DNA of 64,000 nt, taken from the NCBI RefSeq assembly GCF_003963535.1, contig NZ_CP034539.1:2790001-2854000 (forward strand). The letters are read 5' to 3'. Of this stretch, positions 9,749 to 18,543 are shown one piece after another. The notes under the pieces are model-generated. The model worked only from the letters and a program-made list of their open reading frames with translations, was not told the origin of the DNA and made no database searches. A program made the translations under genes and the position numbers. The DNA comes from Streptomyces cyaneochromogenes. GTDB taxonomy: Bacteria > Actinomycetota > Actinomycetes > Streptomycetales > Streptomycetaceae. Position 1 is the stretch's first letter, and each line of letters opens with the position of its first letter.

Positions 9749-10528
9749 GTGCCGGTCCTTCCTGGAGCCGAGCCATACCGCCATGAGGGCGGGGAGGTCG
9801 GGGTCCTCCTCTGCCACGGCTTCACCGGTTCCCCGCAGTCGCTGCGCCCCTGGGCGGAGTATCTCGCCGAGCGCGGGCTCACCGTCGCGCTGCCGCTGCT
9901 GCCCGGGCACGGCACGCGCTGGGAGGACATGGCGCTCACCGGCTGGCAGGACTGGTACGCCGAGGTGGACCGCGCCCTGCGCACCCTGCGCGACCGCTGC
10001 GAGCGGGTCTTCGTCGCCGGCCTCTCCATGGGCGGCGCCCTCGCGCTGCGGCTCGCCGCGAAGCACGGGGAGGACATCGCCGGCGTGGTCGTCGTCAACC
10101 CGGCGAACAAGGTGCACGGCCTGTCCGCGTACACCCTTCCGGTCTCCCGCCACCTCGTCCGCACGACGCGCGGGATCGCCAGTGACATAGCGAAGGAAGG
10201 CGCCGTCGAGCTCGGCTACGACCGGGTGCCCCTGCACGCGGCCCACTCCCTGCGGAACTTCTTCCGCCTGGTCGACGGCGAGCTGCCGCAGGTCACCCAG
10301 CCGCTGCTGCTCCTGCGCAGCGACCGGGACCACATCGTGCCGGCCGCCGACTCGGCCCGGATCCTGAGCAGGGTGTCGTCGACGGACGTAACGGAGGTCG
10401 TGCTGGAACAGAGTTACCACGTGGCGACGTTGGACCATGACGCGGACCGGATCTTCGAGGAGAGCCTCGGCTTCATCGGCCGGCTCGCAACCGGCGTGGG
10501 CAAAGAAGGGACGACCGCACGTGGCTGA
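9749..10528 (+). CDS. Alpha/beta-hydrolase, carboxylesterase/monoacylglycerol lipase-like
   Basis: A 259-aa hydrolase. The oxyanion loop is LLCHGFTGSPQSL, the nucleophile elbow GLSMGG, an acid region follows near RSDRDHIVPA, and the catalytic His is in QSYHVATLDHD. These fit the small-carboxylesterase family (Est30-like), which cleaves short-chain esters or monoacylglycerols in the cytoplasm. GTG 9749 follows AGGAG with good spacing. It diverges from the acyltransferase gene and its stop overlaps the next gene's start, suggesting a two-gene operon. The physiological substrate is unknown. Confidence 0.88.
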   Translation: MPVLPGAEPYRHEGGEVGVLLCHGFTGSPQSLRPWAEYLAERGLTVALPLLPGHGTRWEDMALTGWQDWYAEVDRALRTLRDRCERVFVAGLSMGGALALRLAAKHGEDIAGVVVVNPANKVHGLSAYTLPVSRHLVRTTRGIASDIAKEGAVELGYDRVPLHAAHSLRNFFRLVDGELPQVTQPLLLLRSDRDHIVPAADSARILSRVSSTDVTEVVLEQSYHVATLDHDADRIFEESLGFIGRLATGVGKEGTTARG

Positions 10529-11162
10529 GCACGACTCCGACCGCGAGAGGCGCGAGGACCGCGACGATCGCGAGCCGGAAGAGCAGCACGTCCCGTTCGA
10601 CGAGGACGCCGCCTGGGCCGCGATCGTCGCCGGGTACGGCGACGAGCCGAAGGACCCGCCGGGCGCGAAGCCGTTCAAGTCGGTGGAGGACCTGGCGCTG
10701 CTGGAGTCCGACCCGGACGACGAGGAGGCGGGCGACCGGTCCGAGGACGCCAAGGGCAGCCGGGACGAGCAGGACGACAAGGACGGGAAGTCCAAGGAGG
10801 ACAAGCCGGCCAGGCCGCTGGGCAGCTCCGTCTCCTTCGCGCCCGGCGTCGGCGCCGGACCGCGGGACTACAGCGCGCCGGAGCCGTCCGAGGACGACTT
10901 CGACATCGACGACGAGGGCCACTTCGTACCGCCGGAGCCGCCGCCGCTGCCCGCCGCCGACCCGACCGCGAAGTTCGCCTGGCTCGCCGTGGTCGGCGGG
11001 CCGGTGCTGCTGCTGCTCGCCGTCCTGTTCGGCTGGGACATGACGTGGTGGCTGGCCACGCTGGGCATCGGCGGGTTCCTCGGCGGATTCGCCACGCTGG
11101 TGATGCGGATGAAGACGGACGACGACGAGGACGACGACCCGGGACGCGGCGCGGTCGTCTGA
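10521..11162 (+). CDS. Acidic membrane protein of unknown function
   Basis: A 213-aa protein not assigned to a named family. The first 150 residues are very rich in Asp, Glu, Lys and Arg and look disordered. Two hydrophobic segments near the C-terminus (FAWLAVVGGPVLLLLAVLFG and WWLATLGIGGFLGGFATLV) are probable membrane helices, followed by a short acidic tail. The GTG start overlaps the esterase stop by 8 bp, so translation is probably coupled. It may tether a partner at the membrane, but nothing visible identifies one. Confidence 0.85.
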   Translation: MAEHDSDRERREDRDDREPEEQHVPFDEDAAWAAIVAGYGDEPKDPPGAKPFKSVEDLALLESDPDDEEAGDRSEDAKGSRDEQDDKDGKSKEDKPARPLGSSVSFAPGVGAGPRDYSAPEPSEDDFDIDDEGHFVPPEPPPLPAADPTAKFAWLAVVGGPVLLLLAVLFGWDMTWWLATLGIGGFLGGFATLVMRMKTDDDEDDDPGRGAVV

Positions 11163-11176
11163 CACAGCCGGTGAGG

Positions 11177-11206
11177 GCCCGTCCGGAGACGCTCCGGACG
11201 GGCTTT
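11177..11206 (+). terminator. Intrinsic terminator
   Basis: A perfect 11-bp stem, GCCCGTCCGGA with TCCGGACGGGC and a GACGC loop, is followed by TTT, 15 bp after the membrane-protein stop. A second copy of GGAGACGCTCCGGACG lies just downstream. Confidence 0.8.
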
Positions 11207-11372
11207 CGCGCGTGCGGAGACGCTCCGGACGCGCCCTCGCGGGCACCTCGGACATCTGCGAACCGCCCCCCACCGAAAAAGGGAACTCGATTGCGGCGAC
11301 CGGCGAAGTAGAGGTGAACAACCCGAACAAGCCCAAGCCTTCGAGGCGTTCAGAGGAACGAAAGGAGCCCCG

Positions 11373-11996
11373 ATGACCGTCGGACCACCGGGCGTCGGCA
11401 CCCGCGACGAGGATCGCGAGGAGAGTGATGCCCGAGTGATCGCGCGGTCCCGGGACGAGCCCGAGCTGTTCGCCGCGCTCTACGACCGGTACGCCGACGC
11501 CGTGCATCGTTACGCGGCCCGGCGGCTCGGTCCCGAGGCGGCGGAGGATCTGACGGCGGAGACCTTCATCACCGCCTTCCAGCGGCGCCACACCTACGAC
11601 CTGGGGCGGGACGACGCCCGCCCCTGGTTGTTCGGCATCGCGACGAACCTCGTGGGCCGGCACCGCCGGGCCGAGGCGCGCCGGTTCAAGGCGCTCGCCC
11701 GGCTGCCGGAGCCGGTGGAGCACGAGGAGCCGGTCGCCGACCGGGCGGTTTCCAGGGCCGGTGCCACGGGGGTGCGCCGGGAACTGGCAGCCGCGCTGTC
11801 CGGGCTGTCCGCCCGGCACCGCGATGTCGTACTGCTGGTGGCCTGGGCCGGCCTCGACTACGAGGAGGCGGCCCAGGCCCTCGGCGTGCCCGTCGGCACG
11901 GTCAGATCCAGGCTGCACCGGGCTCGCAGCAGATTGCGCGAAGCACTGGGCGGATCCGATCCGACGGCATTCCGAGAGGCAGACGCCCATGCGTGA
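11373..11996 (+). CDS. RNA polymerase ECF-type sigma factor
   Basis: A 207-aa sigma-70-family ECF factor. Region 2 is seen in LFAALYDRYADAVHRYAARR and DLTAETFITAFQRR, with the core-binding WLFGIATNLVGRHRR segment. Region 4 contains the helix-turn-helix DYEEAAQALGVPVGTVRSRL. The ATG follows GAAAGGAGC. Its last 8 bp overlap the start of the following membrane-anchored gene, the usual place for a regulator or effector. A GGAAC-like element about 90 bp upstream hints at autoregulation, but the -10 match is weak. Confidence 0.93.
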   Translation: MTVGPPGVGTRDEDREESDARVIARSRDEPELFAALYDRYADAVHRYAARRLGPEAAEDLTAETFITAFQRRHTYDLGRDDARPWLFGIATNLVGRHRRAEARRFKALARLPEPVEHEEPVADRAVSRAGATGVRRELAAALSGLSARHRDVVLLVAWAGLDYEEAAQALGVPVGTVRSRLHRARSRLREALGGSDPTAFREADAHA

Positions 11997-13014
11997 CATC
12001 GACGAACCGCAAGAGCTGTACGAACTGAGAGAACTGAGGGACTTCGACCCGGGGGCCCCGCCCCTCGACGACGCGACCCGGCAGCGGGTGCGCTCCCGCC
12101 TGCTCGCCGCGATGGACCGGCCCGCTCCGGTCGTACGGCCGCGCCGCCCGGTCCTGCGCATCGCCCTGACCGGCGCGCTCGCCGCGGCCGTCGCCGCCGG
12201 GGTCCTGGTCGCCGTACGCGACGACGAAGGCGCGGGGCGGGGCCGGACGGCGAACCCGCCGGCGACCAGCGCGCCGGCCATGCGGAACGTGAGCGCGCAG
12301 ACCGTGCTCAACGGGGCCGCCGCCTACGAGCGCCGGCACGAGCGGACGGTCACCCCGCGTGACGACCAGTTCATCTACACCAAGGAGATCATCAAGGAGA
12401 CCGACCAGAAGACCGGTGCGACGAAGAGCTACGTCGACGAGAACTGGCGTTCGGTCGACGGCTCGAAGTCGTCCTGGATCATGGAAATCGGCCACGGGTG
12501 GTGGTCACCACCGCTGGAGGAGAACCAGAGCAGCTGGCCGCCGCAGGACTGGGGCACGCTGCGGAAGCTGCCGACCGACCCGAAGAAGCTGATCCTCGAG
12601 ATCAACCGCGACTGGGGCATGGGCGGGAAGACCGACTCGCTGGACGACATCGAGGAGGAGTCCTGGTCGCACATCCACTTCAGCCTCGCCGGGCTGCTCA
12701 AGCTGGTGCCGGTGATGCCGGAGGGGCTGCGCCCGGCGGCGTACGAGGCGCTGGGGATGGTGCCCGGGGTGAAGGCGGTGCCGAACCAGCAGGACGCGAA
12801 GGGGCGCATCGGTGTGGCCATCACGTACGACGACCCGACGCAGCCGGGGACCGGGGGCTTCGGCGGCTACTTCGTCTTCGACCCGAGGACGTACCAGTTC
12901 CTCGGCTTCCGTGACGAGCGCACCTCGGGCGACGGCGCGTCCATGAAGACGTACACCCAGCTGTCGTACCTCGACAGCTGGGCGGTCGTCGACAAGGCGA
13001 AGCAGCGGCCGTAG
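11989..13014 (+). CDS. CU044_5270-type membrane-anchored protein, sigma-factor partner
   Basis: A 341-aa protein with a cytoplasmic N-terminus of about 45 residues, one membrane helix (VLRIALTGALAAAVAAGVLV) and a long exported domain with aromatic-rich repeats (WWSPPLEENQSSW, SYLDSWAVVD). The layout and the overlap with the ECF sigma gene match the CU044_5270 family found beside ECF sigma factors in actinobacteria. An anti-sigma role for the short N-terminus is plausible, but no zinc-binding anti-sigma motif is visible. Its stop directly abuts the stop of the convergent gene, with no spacer. Confidence 0.85.
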   Translation: MRDIDEPQELYELRELRDFDPGAPPLDDATRQRVRSRLLAAMDRPAPVVRPRRPVLRIALTGALAAAVAAGVLVAVRDDEGAGRGRTANPPATSAPAMRNVSAQTVLNGAAAYERRHERTVTPRDDQFIYTKEIIKETDQKTGATKSYVDENWRSVDGSKSSWIMEIGHGWWSPPLEENQSSWPPQDWGTLRKLPTDPKKLILEINRDWGMGGKTDSLDDIEEESWSHIHFSLAGLLKLVPVMPEGLRPAAYEALGMVPGVKAVPNQQDAKGRIGVAITYDDPTQPGTGGFGGYFVFDPRTYQFLGFRDERTSGDGASMKTYTQLSYLDSWAVVDKAKQRP

Positions 13015-13773
13015 CTAGGCGGTAGCGGGCACCCTGAGGGCGGCCAGGACCGGAAGGTGGTCCGTGGCCGCCCTCAGGTCCGTCTGCGTCACGCCGGGCC
13101 GGCCGAGGGGAACGCCGCAGCCGATCACCTCGATGCCCTTGGTGGCGAAGATCGCGTCGATGCGCTGGTGGGGGTCGATCGGGGTCGAGGTGTACTCGGT
13201 GCCCCAGGGGGCGGTCGCCCAGCAGTCCTGGAGGTCGGCGGCCATGCGTCGGAAGGTACGGCCGCCGGGCCGCTCGTTCAGGTCGCCGCCCGCGACCGCG
13301 TGTTCCACGCCCATGGCGGCCAGCCGGTCGAGGAGCATGCCGCCCTGCTCGTAGCGCTCGTCCTTCTGGAGGCTGAGGTGACAGCTGAGGACGCCGAGGC
13401 GGGCGCCTCCGTAACGGACCACGGCGGTCGAGAAGCCGCGGCGGTGCAGGCCCGGGGTGAGGGGCAGGAGGACGTCCTCGGTGCGTTCGACCGTCGCGCG
13501 CAGGGTGCAGAGGATGGCCGGGCCCGCGGCTGTGGCGCCGCCGGAGAGGATCACGAGGTTCGCCGCGCCGGCCAGGCGGGCGAGCTTCTTGCGCCAGCGG
13601 AAGAAGCGGGGGGCTTCCTGGACGAGGACCAGGTCGGGGGCGCAGGCGCTGATCACCCGGGCGAGGGCGGCGGTGTCGTCGCGCATCGAGCGGATGTTGT
13701 AGCTGAGGACGCGGATGACTGCGGAACCGTCGGGTTCGGTGGCGGAGTCGGGAAGCAGTGGAGGCGTCGGCAT
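13015..13773 (-). CDS. Endonuclease/exonuclease/phosphatase family protein
   Basis: A 252-aa protein of the EEP fold. Motifs are VLSYNIRSM near the N-terminus, LVLVQEAPRFFRW with the metal-binding Glu, VAGGDLNERPG (Asp/Asn pair) and the C-terminal AATDHLPVLAAL with the catalytic Asp-His. It may hydrolyse phosphodiester or phosphoester bonds; the substrate cannot be told and there is no signal peptide. ATG 13773 lacks a clear ribosome site, so leaderless translation is possible. Its stop touches the stop of the upstream convergent gene. Confidence 0.85.
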   Translation of the reverse strand: MPTPPLLPDSATEPDGSAVIRVLSYNIRSMRDDTAALARVISACAPDLVLVQEAPRFFRWRKKLARLAGAANLVILSGGATAAGPAILCTLRATVERTEDVLLPLTPGLHRRGFSTAVVRYGGARLGVLSCHLSLQKDERYEQGGMLLDRLAAMGVEHAVAGGDLNERPGGRTFRRMAADLQDCWATAPWGTEYTSTPIDPHQRIDAIFATKGIEVIGCGVPLGRPGVTQTDLRAATDHLPVLAALRVPATA

Positions 13774-13833
13774 GCGGGTCAATTTACGCCGGGAGCGGGT
13801 TTGGGCGCCTGACGGCTCGGGGCGCGGGGATCG

Positions 13834-13885
13834 TGTGCGACTGCCGCTTCGTCGTGGCTTGTCGCGCAGTTCCCCGCGCCCCTGA
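13834..13885 (+). repeat. Dispersed intergenic repeat, copy 1
   Basis: This GC-rich spacer contains GTGGCTTGTCGCGC followed by TTCCCCGCGCCCCTGA, shared with copies at 22071, 42795, 47562 and 49051. I recognise it as a common Streptomyces intergenic repeat. Confidence 0.6.
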
Positions 13886-13919
13886 GCAGGCACAGTGGCC
13901 GCACCTCGAGAAGCAGACG

Positions 13920-14873
13920 TCACATGATCGGGTCGGGCTCCCGGGCCAGGTCCGCCGCGCCCACCAGGCCCGCCTTGTTGCCGAGCTGGGCCGCGATCAC
14001 GTCGGCCACCGGGCGCCAGTTGCCGCCGACCAGCCAGCGCTTGTAGGACTTGCGGATCGGGTCGAGGACCAGTTCGCCCTCGTCCGACAGGCCGCCGCCG
14101 ACGATGAAGGCGGACGGGTCGAAGAGGGAGGCGAGGTCGGCGAGGCCGGCGCCGGCCCAGCGGGCGAGTTCGCGGTAGGAGTCGACGGCGACCGGGTCGC
14201 CCTGGCGGGCGGCCATGGAGATGTGCTTGCCCTCGATGCCGTCGGGGGTGCCGTCGCCCAGGCCGAGCAGGATCTCGGCGTTCTCGGGGGTGGCGTTGGC
14301 GCGCTGCTTGGCGTATCTGACGAGAGCGCGCCCGGAGGCGTACTGCTCCCAGCAGCCCTGGCTGCCGCAGCCGCACAGCAGGCCGTCCGGCACCATGCGG
14401 ATGTGGCCGAACTCGGCGGCGACGCCGTAGTGGCCGCGGCGCAGCTTGTTGCCGATGATGATGCCGCCGCCGAGGCCGGTGCCGAGGGTGATGCAGATGA
14501 CGTTGCGGTGACCCTTGCCCGCGCCGAACTTGTACTCGCCCCAGGCGGCCGCGTTGGCGTCGTTCTCGACGACGACCGGGAGGCCGACGCGGGTCTCGAC
14601 CTTCTGCTTCAGCGGCTCGTTGCGCCAGTCGATGTTGGGGGCGAAGTAGACCTCGGAGCGCTGACGGTTGACGTATCCGGCCGCACCGATCCCCACGCCG
14701 ACGATCTCGTGCCCGGCGCGCGCGCCCTCCACCGCGGAGGCGATGGCGTCCACGATCCCGTCGGGCGTGCCCGGGGTCGGCACCTTGTGGGTCGAGAGGA
14801 TGTTGCCTTCCTCGTCGACCACACCGGCCGCGATCTTGGTACCGCCGATGTCGACGCCGATGGTGAGTCCCAT
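13920..14873 (-). CDS. glkA: Glucokinase, ROK family
   Basis: A 317-aa ROK kinase that phosphorylates glucose with ATP. The ATP-binding motif GVDIGGTKIAAGVVD is at the N-terminus, ENDANAAAWGEYKFG holds the catalytic Asp, and the structural zinc motif CGCGSQGCWEQYASG contains the ROK cysteines. In Streptomyces the orthologous GlkA is also needed for glucose repression. Length and motifs are complete. ATG 14873 lies 101 bp from the DUF5304 gene transcribed in the same direction. The 146-bp gap downstream holds a dispersed repeat. Confidence 0.96.
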   Translation of the reverse strand: MGLTIGVDIGGTKIAAGVVDEEGNILSTHKVPTPGTPDGIVDAIASAVEGARAGHEIVGVGIGAAGYVNRQRSEVYFAPNIDWRNEPLKQKVETRVGLPVVVENDANAAAWGEYKFGAGKGHRNVICITLGTGLGGGIIIGNKLRRGHYGVAAEFGHIRMVPDGLLCGCGSQGCWEQYASGRALVRYAKQRANATPENAEILLGLGDGTPDGIEGKHISMAARQGDPVAVDSYRELARWAGAGLADLASLFDPSAFIVGGGLSDEGELVLDPIRKSYKRWLVGGNWRPVADVIAAQLGNKAGLVGAADLAREPDPIM

Positions 14874-14974
14874 GAATCCCTCAGTTCCGGTCGAGCCCCG
14901 CTATGGCCAACCGTACCCGAGGCCCTGTCACCGGGTTCCCGTCGTCCGCCCGGCGGACGGGCCCGAGGGGGACG

Positions 14975-15481
14975 TCAGTCCAAGTCGATGCGCTGGCCGG
15001 GGCCGGTGCCCTCGCCGGGGTCGCGCTTGTCGTCGTCGAGTTCGTCCAGTTCCTCGGCGTCGTTCGTGGGGCTCGTCCAGCGCCTTTCCTGGTTCTGGAC
15101 CGCGGAGCGGTAGGCGGCGAGGAGCTCGTTGCCGGCGGCGGCCAGGTGGTCGAAGACGTCCGGGTTGCGCTCGATGACGGGCTCGACGGCGGCCTTGGCC
15201 TGCTCCACGACCTGCTTGACCACCTGCTGGGCGGCGGGTCCGGCGACCGCGCCGAGCAGCGGGGACTGGATGGTGGAGAGCTTGTCCGCGACGGCGTCGA
15301 CGAGCTTGCGCAGTTCCTCGGCGGCCGAGCCCGGGGGCGGGCCGTGCTGCCCACGGCGACGTGCCTTCTCCGCCGCGAGGTCCTCGGCGCACGCCGTCGC
15401 CCAGGCGTCGGCGTCGGTCGCCCGCTCCTCGTCGGCAGCCTTCCGCTCGGTGGCTTCGGACGGGGGGAGCTCTTCGCTCAT
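14975..15481 (-). CDS. DUF5304-like protein
   Basis: A 168-aa acidic, Ala-rich soluble protein that I recognise as the Streptomyces DUF5304 type; function unknown. Residues 55-110 form amphipathic helices (LRKLVDAVADKLSTIQ, VVKQVVEQAKAAVEPV), and the last 40 residues are highly acidic and probably disordered. It lies between the ArsA-like ATPase and glkA genes in the same orientation, which may indicate co-transcription. Confidence 0.85.
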   Translation of the reverse strand: MSEELPPSEATERKAADEERATDADAWATACAEDLAAEKARRRGQHGPPPGSAAEELRKLVDAVADKLSTIQSPLLGAVAGPAAQQVVKQVVEQAKAAVEPVIERNPDVFDHLAAAGNELLAAYRSAVQNQERRWTSPTNDAEELDELDDDKRDPGEGTGPGQRIDLD

Positions 15482-15538
15482 GACGGACTCCTGACTACGG
15501 TTCGTCTCTACGACGTTACCCGAACGGCCGTACCTGCT

Positions 15539-16717
15539 TCACCGTGTCCGCGGCCATAGATCCGGGTCCGGCGCGAACCGGATCCGCAGCTCGCCGTCCC
15601 GCAGCGCGGCCCCGTCCACCCCGCACCGGCGCAGGGCCGACGGCAGGGGCACGATACGCCGGAACTGTCCTGCGGTGACGACGAGTTCGTCGCCGCGCCG
15701 GATGAGATCGAGCTCGTCGCGTTCGGCGCCGGGCAGGGGGATGCTCCAGACGAGGACGCCGTCGTCGGCGAGCCGGTCGGTGACGGGCCACTCGACGGTG
15801 GACGAGGTGCGGTTGACGTGGGGCACGGCGAGGGCGGCGAGATCGTCGGTGCCCCGGGGATCCCGCCCGAGATGGGCGATGTCGTGGACCTCGTGGCCCT
15901 CCTCCCGCCACTCCTCCAGGACCTTGCGCTGCTGGGCGACGGGCCCGGCGAGCCAGCTCCCGGCCGCCGCCTCCGCCTCCGGCAGGACCCGGTTGGCGAT
16001 CAGCAGGTCGGGGCGCAGGCCGCGCAGCGCGAGCGCGAGGCCGGCGGCGCGCACGGCGTCGGCGCCGCCCGGGCCCGGCTCGGCGACCAGCCGTACGACG
16101 GTGTCGCGGTCGGCGACGACGGCCTCCACGGCGGCGAGCTCGACGTCCCAGCGGGCCGCGGTCTCGTACAGCCACTCCGCGGGCATCGGCACCCCGGCCA
16201 GCCGGCCCAGGACGGGCCGCAGGGCACGGGCCGCCTGGCGCTCGGGCGGGAGCAGCCGGCGCAGATAGCGGCGCAGCTCCTCGGGGAGGGAGAGCAGGGC
16301 GAGGGCGTGCGGGGTGGCCGGCAGGTCGACGACGAGGAGGTCATGGGCCTCGGCGAGCGCGGCGTCGCGCAGGGCACGCAGCAGTGCGAGTTCCTCGGCA
16401 CCGGGCAGGGGGGTGACCTCCTCCGGGTCGAGGCGGGAGGCGCCGAGGAGGTCGAGGGCGGAGGCGGCGCGTTCCTGGAAGGCGGCGAGGTCGTCCCGGA
16501 AGCCGGTGGCGGCGTCGGGGCGCCAGGCGGCGAGGTTCTCGGTGACCTTGGTGGGAGCCGCTCCCGTCCGCACGCCGAGTGCCGCGCCCAGGGTGTCGGT
16601 GCGGTCGGCGCTGAGGACGAGGGTGCGGGTGCCTTCGCGGGCGGCGGCGCGCGCCGTGGCGGCGGCGATGGTGGTACGGCCGCTGCCGCCAGGGCCCGTG
16701 ATCAGGATCGTGCGCAT
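15539..16717 (-). CDS. ArsA/Get3-like P-loop ATPase
   Basis: A 392-aa member of the ArsA/Get3/MinD ATPase class. The deviant Walker A motif GPGGSGRTTIA is at residues 8-18, with a switch segment LLVVDLPATPHALALL near residue 140. Its C-terminus resembles a small hsp20-like beta domain (VVTAGQFRRIVPLPSALR), as in the ArsA-HSP20 fusions. There is no arsenic-binding Cys set and no ars operon, so arsenite transport is unlikely. In sporulating actinobacteria such proteins are of unclear function. Followed by the DUF5304 gene. Confidence 0.85.
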   Translation of the reverse strand: MRTILITGPGGSGRTTIAAATARAAAREGTRTLVLSADRTDTLGAALGVRTGAAPTKVTENLAAWRPDAATGFRDDLAAFQERAASALDLLGASRLDPEEVTPLPGAEELALLRALRDAALAEAHDLLVVDLPATPHALALLSLPEELRRYLRRLLPPERQAARALRPVLGRLAGVPMPAEWLYETAARWDVELAAVEAVVADRDTVVRLVAEPGPGGADAVRAAGLALALRGLRPDLLIANRVLPEAEAAAGSWLAGPVAQQRKVLEEWREEGHEVHDIAHLGRDPRGTDDLAALAVPHVNRTSSTVEWPVTDRLADDGVLVWSIPLPGAERDELDLIRRGDELVVTAGQFRRIVPLPSALRRCGVDGAALRDGELRIRFAPDPDLWPRTR

Positions 16718-16740
16718 GGGGGTGAACCGTAGCCGACCGT

Positions 16741-16818
16741 CCAGCCCGCCCGGCCTTTGAGGACGAGGCCCCTTCAGGGCCGAAGCGGGGGTCCGGGGGC
16801 CGCAGCCCCCAGGGACGG
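16741..16818 (+). repeat. Intergenic repeat of the Streptomyces 'GGCCTTTGAGGACGAG' type
   Basis: The spacer contains GCCCGGCCTTTGAGGACGAG, then CCCCTTCAGGGCCGA and GGGGGCCGCAGCCCCC, a hairpin-rich unit I recall from many Streptomyces spacers. It fills the gap between the SRPBCC and ATPase genes. Confidence 0.55.
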
Positions 16819-16865
16819 GTGGGGACGGCGGGGGTGAGGTATCCGTCAGCCGCTCCGCCGCGGGC

Positions 16866-17306
16866 CTACTTGCCCGACTCCACCCGCTTCTTCAGCCCGG
16901 CCAGCGCCCGGTCGATGATGACCTTCTCGGCCTTCCGCTTGATCATCCCCAGCATCGGGATCTTGACGTCCACCGTCAGCCGGTAGGTGACCTCGGTCGA
17001 ACCCTCCCCCGCCGGCTTGAGGATGTACGAGCCGTCGAGCGAGCGCAGCATCTGGGACTTCACCAGCGTCCAGGAGACCTCGTGCTCGCCGGTCCAGGTG
17101 TAGCCCAGCACCTGGTCGTCCTTGATCGCGCCGGCGTCCATGACGAGGCGGACCTGCTCGGCGCGGCCCTGCGCGTCCGTCGCGAGGACCTCCGCCTCCT
17201 TCACCTCGCCGGTCCAGTCCGGGTAGCGGGCGAAGTCGGCGATCACCCCCATGACATCGGCCGGTGCCGCCTCGATCGTGATGCTCGAGCTGGTGTGTTC
17301 CGCCAT
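16866..17306 (-). CDS. SRPBCC/polyketide cyclase-like lipid-binding protein
   Basis: A 146-aa START-like protein. It begins MAEHTSSSITIEAAPADV and carries the typical VMGVIADFARYPDWTGEV segment, alternating beta-strands (VRLVMDAG, VLGYTWTG, SYILKPAG, VTYRLTVDV) and a final amphipathic helix. The fold binds hydrophobic ligands; no catalytic role can be assigned. ATG 17306 follows GAGGAG. The gene is upstream of the ArsA-like ATPase on the same strand, separated by a repeat-filled 148-bp spacer. Confidence 0.85.
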   Translation of the reverse strand: MAEHTSSSITIEAAPADVMGVIADFARYPDWTGEVKEAEVLATDAQGRAEQVRLVMDAGAIKDDQVLGYTWTGEHEVSWTLVKSQMLRSLDGSYILKPAGEGSTEVTYRLTVDVKIPMLGMIKRKAEKVIIDRALAGLKKRVESGK

Positions 17307-17449
17307 CGCCGTGGCTCCTCCAGATGCGGGCCGGTATGAAGTCGTGGTGCGCACGCGTGTGCAGCGTGAAGGCTACCGCGCGTCCGACGGGCCGACTCCA
17401 CCCCCACCTGCGCCGTCGTCGCGAAAACGCCCACCCCACCCGAATTCAC

Positions 17450-18247
17450 TCACCATTCCAGCGCCCACGGCTTCCCCGACCCGGCGAAGTGCCCCACGTT
17501 CACGCACTCCGTCGCCCCGATGCGCATCCGCCGGGCCAGCGGCTGATGCACATGACCGAAAAGGGAGTAGCGGGGGCGGGTCCGGCGAATAGCCTCCAGC
17601 AGCGCCCGGCTCCCGCGCTCGAAGCGCCGCGCGACCGTGTCGTACACCAACTCCGGGACCTCCGGGGGAATGTGCGTGCACAGCACGTCCACCTCGCCCA
17701 CGGCCTCGATCTTCGCCGCGTACTCCTCGTCGCTGATCTCGTAGGGCGTGCGCATGGGGGTACGCAGGCCGCCGCCGACGAAGCCGAAGACCCAGCCGCC
17801 GATCTCCACCCGCTCCCCGTCCAGCACGGTCGTGCCCGGTTGGGCGTACTCCGGCCACAGAGGCGGCATGTCGACATTGCCGTAGGTGGCGTACGTCGGT
17901 GTCGGGAACGCCGCGAACATCTCGGCGTACTGTTTGCGGACCGCCTTCTCGATCACCGCGCCCCGGTCCGAGCCGATCCCGGCCCACAGCCGCCGGCCGA
18001 GCTCCCGCGCCTCGTCGAAGCGCCGGGCGGTCCGCAGTTCCACGATGCGGTCGGCGTTCTCCACCCCGAAGAGGTCGGGGAAGATGCCGCGCGAGTGGTC
18101 GGCGTAGTCCAGGAACAGCACCAGGTCGCCCAGACAGATCAGGGCGTCCGCGCCCTCGCCGGCCGTGGCCAGGTCGCGGGCGTTGCCGTGTACGTCGCTG
18201 ACCACATGGACGCGCGTCCTGCGGTTTCCCGTCGGTGTCGGTGCCAT
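17450..18247 (-). CDS. Calcineurin-like metallophosphoesterase
   Basis: A 265-aa phosphoesterase. All family motifs are present: VVSDVHGN (DxH), LICLGDLV (GD), TYGNVD (GNxD), CTHIPPE and GHVHQP. They coordinate two metals that hydrolyse phosphomono- or diesters. There is no signal peptide, so it acts in the cytoplasm. ATG 18247 gives MAPTPTGNRRTRVHVVSD; no good ribosome site is seen. The substrate is unknown. It diverges from the acyl-CoA ligase gene across a 296-bp spacer with two palindromes. Confidence 0.88.
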   Translation of the reverse strand: MAPTPTGNRRTRVHVVSDVHGNARDLATAGEGADALICLGDLVLFLDYADHSRGIFPDLFGVENADRIVELRTARRFDEARELGRRLWAGIGSDRGAVIEKAVRKQYAEMFAAFPTPTYATYGNVDMPPLWPEYAQPGTTVLDGERVEIGGWVFGFVGGGLRTPMRTPYEISDEEYAAKIEAVGEVDVLCTHIPPEVPELVYDTVARRFERGSRALLEAIRRTRPRYSLFGHVHQPLARRMRIGATECVNVGHFAGSGKPWALEW

Positions 18248-18305
18248 GACGATCAAGGGTAGGCGTGTGCGGCATACGTGAACAGTGCCGGGCGGACCGA
18301 TGGTT

Positions 18306-18315
18306 ACTGGCCAGT
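18306..18315. promoter_or_regulatory. Short palindrome in divergent spacer
   Basis: The perfect 10-bp palindrome ACTGGCCAGT lies 59 bp from the phosphoesterase start in the spacer shared with the acyl-CoA ligase gene. It is a candidate operator half of unknown regulator. Confidence 0.3.
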
Positions 18316-18435
18316 CGTCAGACCGCTCGACTACTGTGCGCGCAGAAGCACCAAACCGTGTGACGCAGCGAACATCTCGCCGGGACCCCCTGTCGAAGAA
18401 GCCATACCGGCGGGTAACGTCCGGTCGGTCCAGTC

Positions 18436-18470
18436 GTGCTCTGGATTTCAACATGTGAATTCCAGAGCAC
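18436..18470. promoter_or_regulatory. 35-bp inverted repeat upstream of acyl-CoA ligase
   Basis: The arms GTGCTCTGGA and TCCAGAGCAC are perfect, extended by three further pairs after one mismatch, with a 7-nt centre. It lies 73 bp upstream of the ligase start in a divergent spacer, so it could be an operator or a leader hairpin. There is no U-tract. Confidence 0.5.
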
Positions 18471-18543
18471 CTGCCCGAGCCTTGGACCGCACCGTCGCAT
18501 CACACAACGTCGTGGCGCCGGCGCCCTATGAGGAGCAGCAGTC

